NCBI GenBank assembly: GCA_030040215.1
Contig: JASHUD010000011.1
Location: 1-8,560, forward strand
Length of the DNA: 8,560 nt
DNA from: Methylovirgula sp.
GTDB lineage: Bacteria > Pseudomonadota > Alphaproteobacteria > Rhizobiales > Beijerinckiaceae
Direction of reading: 5' to 3'
The position numbers were made by a program, and so were the translations under genes. Positions 5,114 to 8,560 of the stretch are shown here, piece after piece (positions within the stretch are counted from its first letter, which is position 1; each line of letters begins with the position of its first letter). The notes under the pieces were generated by a model. That model worked only from the letters and a program-made list of their open reading frames with translations. It did not search any database and was not told the origin of the DNA.

Positions 5114-5725
5114 ATGATGGCAAGCGTGAAATACAAAGGCAAAGGGGACGGCTATCTCGACGGCCAGCTGCTGCTTGCCATGCCGGGCATGACGGACGAC
5201 CGGTTCGCACGCTGCGTCGTCTATCTCTGCGCCCATTCCGACGAAGGCGCCATGGGGATCATCATCAATCGCCGCGCACCGAGTCTGAACTTCTCCGAGC
5301 TTTTGGTGCAGCTCGAGGTCATTGCGCCCGACGAGGCGATCCGCCTTCCGGCGCAGGCCGGCGCCGTTCCGGTTTTGAAGGGCGGGCCGGTCGAGACCGG
5401 GCGCGGTTTCGTGCTGCATTCGAACGACTTCTATATCGACAATTCGACGTTGCCGATCGACGCCGGCGTCTCGCTTACCGCGACCATCGACATTCTGCGC
5501 GCCATCGCGCGCGGCTCCGGCCCGGACCGCGCCGTTCTGGCGCTCGGCTACGCCGGATGGTCGCCCGGTCAGCTGGAAGACGAGATGCAACATAACGGTT
5601 GGCTCACCTGCCCGGCCGACAGCGCGTTGATCTTCGACACGCCGCTCGAATCGAAATATGAGCGCGCGCTGCGCAAGATCGGCATCGATCCGGGATTCCT
5701 CTCCGCCCAATCCGGCCACGCCTGA
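5114..5725 (+). CDS. yqgE: YqgE/AlgH family protein (UPF0301)
   Basis: This 203-aa protein belongs to the widely conserved YqgE/AlgH family, whose molecular function is not settled. The family signature near the N-terminus is plain: GQLLLAMPGMTDDRF, then CVVYLCAHSDEGAMGIIIN. Later come KGGPVETGRGFVLHS and the block ALGYAGWSPGQLEDEM. Length is normal, with no signal peptide or membrane segment, so it is cytoplasmic. ATG 5114 (followed by a second ATG) is chosen because homologues begin shortly before YLDGQLL. An in-frame GTG at 5099 is possible, and neither has a strong ribosome site. The 85 bp before it is shared with the divergent DsbD-domain gene and must hold both promoters; TATAT near 5094 is the only -10-like element seen, and no convincing -35 goes with it. 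Its TGA lies one base from the stop of the converging c-di-GMP gene. Confidence 0.93.
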   Translation: MMASVKYKGKGDGYLDGQLLLAMPGMTDDRFARCVVYLCAHSDEGAMGIIINRRAPSLNFSELLVQLEVIAPDEAIRLPAQAGAVPVLKGGPVETGRGFVLHSNDFYIDNSTLPIDAGVSLTATIDILRAIARGSGPDRAVLALGYAGWSPGQLEDEMQHNGWLTCPADSALIFDTPLESKYERALRKIGIDPGFLSAQSGHA

Positions 5726-5726
5726 C

Positions 5727-8560
5727 CTACGCGGCAATCGAGGCAGCGCCGACGAGTTTGCGAGCGTCGGTAGCGCTCATCGGATGCCCGAAAGCATAGC
5801 CTTGCGCGTATTCGCAACCGAGTTGATAGAGCTCGATCGCATCGGATTCCGATTCCACGCCCTCCGCGATGATGCTCATTTCGAGGTCATGTGCCAAGGT
5901 GACGATCGAACGCAAGATTGCCGGCCGCGCCCCCTTGCCGTTGTGGCGGACGAACGAGCGATCAATCTTGATCGTGTCGAAGGGGAATCGTTGCAGGTAG
6001 GCGAGCGAGGAATAGCCGGTTCCGAAATCATCGAGGGAAAGCCCGGCGCCGAGTTCCCGCAGACGGGCGAGGAGCTGCGCCGCGTATTCCGGATTCTCCA
6101 TGACCAGACTTTCGGTAAGTTCGAGCTTGAGCGTGCCGCGCGCCACTTCGAGCCGTGAGAGCACCGTCTTGACGTCCTGAAGAAGGTCGTGCCGCAACAG
6201 CTGCCGGGAGGAAATGTTGACGCTCGCAAAGAGCGGCGGATCGACATCGAGGGCGTGCTGCCAGGCGGCAAGTTCGCGCGCGGTGCGTTCGATCGCAAAG
6301 ACGCCGAGATCGACGATGCCGCCCGTCTCTTCGGCGATGGGAATGAATTCTGCCGGGCCGAGCCGGCCAAGCCGCGGATGATCCCAGCGCAGTAACGCCT
6401 CGAATCCGGCGACGGTGCGGTCCTCGAGCCGGATGATCGGCTGAAAGAGAATGTTCATTTCGCTGCGATCGAGCGCCCGGCGTAGATCCGCTTCGAGGGT
6501 CAGCCGGTCGGAACGCAGGGAGCGCATCGAAGGGCGGAAAACTTCGATGCGGGTGCCGCCCAGCCGCTTGCTGTGGCGCACGGCGATCTCGGCGTCGTTG
6601 AGCATATCCTCGCGCTTGGCATGCAATTGCGGATCGTAGAGGGAGAGACCGATCGAGGCGGAAAGCGGCACCTCGTTCTCGCCGAATGTCACCGGCGTCG
6701 AGACCGCGTGGCGCACCACGTTGGCGACCGAGATAATCTGATCCGTTCCCGACTCCGAAATGAGGACGGCGGCGAACTGGTCGGCGCCGAGCCGGGCCAA
6801 GCAGTCCTGCGGCTTCAGAATTCGGCCGAGCCGGCGCGCGACCGTGAGCAGCACCGAGTCGCCCGCCGAGAAGCCGATCGTTTCGTTGATCTGTTTGAAC
6901 CGGTCGATATCGATACAGATGACGGTCGGGCGAATTTTGGAATCGGTCTGGGCGAGCATAAGGGCGGCTTCGAGGCGGTCGAAGAAAAGTTCGCGATTAG
7001 GCAGCCCCGTCAGGTTATCGTGCACCGCGTCGTGCAGAAGCCGCGTCTCGGCCATCTTGTGCTCGGTCACGTCGGCAAGCGTGCCGATAATGCGGACCAC
7101 CTCGCCTTCCCGGCCGATCACCGGCCGGGCTTTGAGATGGAACCAGAAATAATGCCCGTCGGCGGCCCGCAGGCGAAATTCCTGGTTGATGCGCCCGCGT
7201 CGCTGTTCGAGGATCGTATCGAGACAAGCCCGGTAACGGTCGCGCTCAAACGGGTGAAGAATGTCGAGCCATGCGGATGCAGGCCCTTCGAGCGCGCCGC
7301 GCGGAAGACCGAGCTGCATTTCGACTTCCGGACTTACGTAGACGCGATCCGAGGTCACGTCCCAGTCGAAGATGATGTCGCCGCAGCCGGTGAGCGCCAG
7401 CGCCTTGCGCTCGGCATCGCTGATGACGCCGTGGCCGAGGCCGCTTCCCGCAAAAGCGTTCTGCATCACGGTAAAACCGATCAGCATGACAATGAGGACC
7501 AGGCCGCCGATCAGCGCCGGCGAAACCAGATCGTTGGTGAGCGTGCCGCTTACCGTGAACGCCGCCGCGACGATCCAAACGAGCAGCAACAGCCACGTCG
7601 GAATCAGCATCACGGCGCGGTCATAGCCGTGCGTGGACAGATAGACGACGAGGATGAATCCGACGCCGGCAATCGTGGCGAGCGATATGCGCGCTACTCC
7701 CGCCGCAACGGGAGCGTCGTAAACGGCAAGCCCGATGAGGGCGACGAGAAACAAGAGCCAGACGATCGCAACGCGCGAAGCGCGCACATGCCATCGATTC
7801 AAGTTGAGATAAGCGAACAGAAAAACGAGTAGAGTCGCCGCGAGTGCCGTCTCCGACCCGGCGCGCCAGATCCGGTCGGTCTGCTCCGACGTGTTGAAAA
7901 TCTTGTCCCAAAATCCGAAGTCGATGCAAACGTAGGCCAGCACCGCCCAGGCGAGCGCGGCGGCGGCCGGGAAAATCACCGCGCCCTTGACGACAAAGAC
8001 AATGGTCAGAAACAGCGCCAGCAGACCCGCAACGCCGATCACGATTCCTTTGTAGAGGGCAAGGCCTGTCAGCTTGTCCTTGTAGGCGTCGGGCTGCCAC
8101 AGGTAGAGCTGCGGCAAGGTCGGGGAACGCAACTCGGCCACGTACGTGACGGTCGTGCCCGGATCGAGCGTCAACATGAATACATCCGCGTCGGGGCTTT
8201 CCTGGCGCTCCGGCGGAAAGCTCTGGCTGGCGGTGATCGCCGAGATTCGCGTCGCGCCCAGATCGGGCCAGAGCAAACCCGAGCCGACCAGACGGAAATG
8301 CGGGGCGACAACGAGCCGTTCGAGCTGTTCGTCGGTATCGTTGGTCAGCGCGAACACGATCCAGCTCGGATGCGTACCCGCCTCGCGGGCCCGCACTTCG
8401 ATGCGCCGCACGATTCCATCGGAGCCCGGCGCGGTCGAGACGAGAATGCGGTCGCCTTGCGAACTATAGCTCTCGATCGCGTTGGTAAGATCGATGGCGG
8501 GCGCGTTGAGCGGGATGCGAACGGACTCGATCGCCGCCGCCGGAACGGTCGCAGCGCCGA
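5727..8560 (-). CDS. Membrane 7TM-PAS-GGDEF-EAL c-di-GMP protein, predicted phosphodiesterase (5' partial)
   Basis: The gene runs off the right edge, and its visible part is 944 codons. A GTG at 8411 is not the start, because the frame stays open to 8558 with sequence like the family (SVRIPLNAPAIDL). Counting from 8411, residues 1-115 are an extracytoplasmic beta-rich sensor domain. About seven membrane helices follow between 119 and 316, giving a 7TMR-DISM-like layout. A PAS domain lies at about 340-450 (ending ADVTEHK), GGDEF at 460-625 and EAL at 640-885. The GGDEF signature is degenerate: GADQF at 542-546 (6774-6788), and no RxxD I-site precedes it, so cyclase activity is unlikely. The EAL set is complete: EALLRW (Glu671), Asn732, ELTES (764-768), DDFGTG (Asp794, Asp795), Lys815, Glu850 and Gln870. 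It should therefore hydrolyse c-di-GMP, perhaps with GTP binding at the GGDEF domain as a regulator. The stop is TAG. Confidence 0.93.
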   Translation of the reverse strand, partial: GAATVPAAAIESVRIPLNAPAIDLTNAIESYSSQGDRILVSTAPGSDGIVRRIEVRAREAGTHPSWIVFALTNDTDEQLERLVVAPHFRLVGSGLLWPDLGATRISAITASQSFPPERQESPDADVFMLTLDPGTTVTYVAELRSPTLPQLYLWQPDAYKDKLTGLALYKGIVIGVAGLLALFLTIVFVVKGAVIFPAAAALAWAVLAYVCIDFGFWDKIFNTSEQTDRIWRAGSETALAATLLVFLFAYLNLNRWHVRASRVAIVWLLFLVALIGLAVYDAPVAAGVARISLATIAGVGFILVVYLSTHGYDRAVMLIPTWLLLLVWIVAAAFTVSGTLTNDLVSPALIGGLVLIVMLIGFTVMQNAFAGSGLGHGVISDAERKALALTGCGDIIFDWDVTSDRVYVSPEVEMQLGLPRGALEGPASAWLDILHPFERDRYRACLDTILEQRRGRINQEFRLRAADGHYFWFHLKARPVIGREGEVVRIIGTLADVTEHKMAETRLLHDAVHDNLTGLPNRELFFDRLEAALMLAQTDSKIRPTVICIDIDRFKQINETIGFSAGDSVLLTVARRLGRILKPQDCLARLGADQFAAVLISESGTDQIISVANVVRHAVSTPVTFGENEVPLSASIGLSLYDPQLHAKREDMLNDAEIAVRHSKRLGGTRIEVFRPSMRSLRSDRLTLEADLRRALDRSEMNILFQPIIRLEDRTVAGFEALLRWDHPRLGRLGPAEFIPIAEETGGIVDLGVFAIERTARELAAWQHALDVDPPLFASVNISSRQLLRHDLLQDVKTVLSRLEVARGTLKLELTESLVMENPEYAAQLLARLRELGAGLSLDDFGTGYSSLAYLQRFPFDTIKIDRSFVRHNGKGARPAILRSIVTLAHDLEMSIIAEGVESESDAIELYQLGCEYAQGYAFGHPMSATDARKLVGAASIAA

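Noticed and set aside
6573..7832. 419-aa plus-strand ORF antisense to the c-di-GMP gene
   Set aside because: It mirrors the PAS-GGDEF coding region in reverse, is rich in Arg/Glu/Asp, and has no recognisable domain or ribosome site.

Overview
The window is GC-rich and densely coded. It reads as chromosomal DNA of an alphaproteobacterium, most likely Rhizobiales (Bradyrhizobium / Rhodopseudomonas / Xanthobacteraceae relatives). This rests on gene content: a UdgX-type uracil-DNA binding protein, a stand-alone DsbD N-domain protein beside yqgE, and a 7TM-PAS-GGDEF-EAL protein. A sequence matching the CtrA consensus and an EcfG-like promoter point the same way. The assignment comes from recognising families, not from a database search. 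I see no mobile element, phage gene, CRISPR array, tRNA or rRNA.

Left part (1-1729): the tail of a LuxR-type DNA-binding protein (+) is followed by two minus-strand genes. A Prx5-type one-cysteine peroxiredoxin lies upstream of an NAD-dependent D-2-hydroxyacid dehydrogenase, 72 bp apart and possibly co-transcribed.

Middle (1730-3206): a ferritin-like DUF892 (YciE/YciF) gene ends in a clear intrinsic terminator. A 394-bp gene-free stretch follows, with an AT palindrome, a 25-bp inverted repeat and a full TTAA-N7-TTAAC box. After it comes a KGG-repeat (YciG-like) stress protein. DUF892 and KGG proteins are partners in the enterobacterial yciGFE stress operon. Here they are neighbours on one strand but separately terminated.

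Right part (3243-8560): on the minus strand, a secreted DsbD N-domain protein, an unrecognised 61-aa ORF and udgX form a probable three-gene unit, with an ATGA overlap into udgX. The DsbD-domain gene is divergent from yqgE. yqgE ends one base from the stop of a large membrane c-di-GMP protein that runs off the right edge. That protein has a complete EAL catalytic set but a broken GGDEF motif (GADQF), so it is predicted to be a phosphodiesterase.

The common theme is stress defence: peroxide removal, ferritin-like and KGG stress proteins, uracil-DNA capture and periplasmic thiol chemistry. I did not find a clearly new multi-gene system. The least explained items are the 61-aa ORF coupled to udgX, the regulatory sequence between the DUF892 and KGG genes, and the orphan DsbD N-domain.
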